Shown: piece by piece, positions 63,956-64,000 of the stretch | Layout of the letters: the number at the start of each line of letters is the position of its first letter | How positions within the stretch are numbered: the stretch's first letter is position 1 | DNA from: Roseivivax sp. THAF197b | GTDB taxonomy: Bacteria; Pseudomonadota; Alphaproteobacteria; Rhodobacterales; Rhodobacteraceae | DNA length: 64,000 nt | NCBI RefSeq assembly: GCF_009363255.1 | Contig: NZ_CP045319.1 | Span: 62,001-126,000 of the forward strand | Reading direction: 5' to 3' | Notes under the pieces: model-generated | What the model was told of the DNA's origin: nothing | Database searches by the model: none | Seen by the model: the letters and a program-made list of their open reading frames with translations, nothing else | Position numbers and translations under genes: made by a program

Positions 63956-64000
63956 GACAAGTTCCGTGTGGCTGCAGTTGACTCACGATGCGAATATATC

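Noticed and set aside
1..64000. tRNA, rRNA, CRISPR arrays, prophage or integrative-element attachment sites
   Set aside because: Scanned by eye for cloverleaf ends, regularly spaced repeats and phage-type genes; none seen. The only mobile elements supported are the IS30 copy and the Tn3-family transposon.

Overview
The window is high-GC and densely packed, and its gene content points to an alphaproteobacterium of the Rhodobacteraceae (Roseobacter group). The signs are a hemP/hmuSTUV heme locus, a form I coxMSL carbon monoxide dehydrogenase cluster, a TRAP transporter with sugar-acid genes, PhoX, DUF1289, a BCCT transporter and many operons with 4-base ATGA stop/start overlaps. These assignments come from reading motifs and context; no database search was run.

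Layout. (1) 0-2.8 kb: rfbBDA, dTDP-rhamnose synthesis, running off the left edge. (2) 3-4.5 kb: a LysR regulator divergent from a VOC-family enzyme. (3) 4.6-21.9 kb: an iron and heme acquisition island. It holds an exbB-exbD-exbD-tonB energiser followed by two imelysin-type proteins, a di-heme oxidoreductase and a DUF1513 protein. Then come Dps with an Irr-type ICE box, a hemP operon, an IsdG-type heme monooxygenase with a VOC partner, hmuSTUV and the divergent TonB-dependent receptor. (4) 22.2-23.2 kb: an IS30-family element. (5) 23.3-32.1 kb: sugar-acid (galactonate-type) catabolism: KDPGal aldolase, DgoK, a truncated dgoD-like gene, a LacI regulator with a perfect operator palindrome, TRAP dctPQM, an IlvD/EDD dehydratase and a PfkB kinase. 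(6) 32.4-34.8 kb: two secreted proteins of unknown function. (7) 35.0-39.1 kb: a PAS-LuxR regulator divergent from thiolase, acyl-CoA ligase and 3-hydroxybutyrate dehydrogenase genes. (8) 39.3-53.9 kb: the cox locus. (9) 53.9-55.9 kb: PhoX with a PHO box. (10) 56.3-59.9 kb: a zinc-limitation operon (two COG0523 GTPases, DUF1826, DUF6525) behind a Zur-type box. (11) 60.2-64 kb: a serine hydrolase, a BCCT transporter and an IclR regulator.

The most striking observation is in the cox locus. A 6.2-kb Tn3-family transposon with nearly identical 38-39-bp inverted repeats has inserted into coxM. It is flanked by a perfect 5-bp target duplication (TCATA), and removing the element restores an uninterrupted 284-codon coxM. 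The break falls inside the AGGHS FAD-binding motif, so the strain is predicted to lack a working CO dehydrogenase medium subunit even though coxS, coxL, coxD, coxE and coxF are intact. The 3' end of the cox operon is also decayed (a MobA-like remnant and a coxG fragment). The transposon carries tnpA, tnpR, a res site and two cargo genes that I do not recognise: a four-helix membrane protein and an AT-richer secreted protein.
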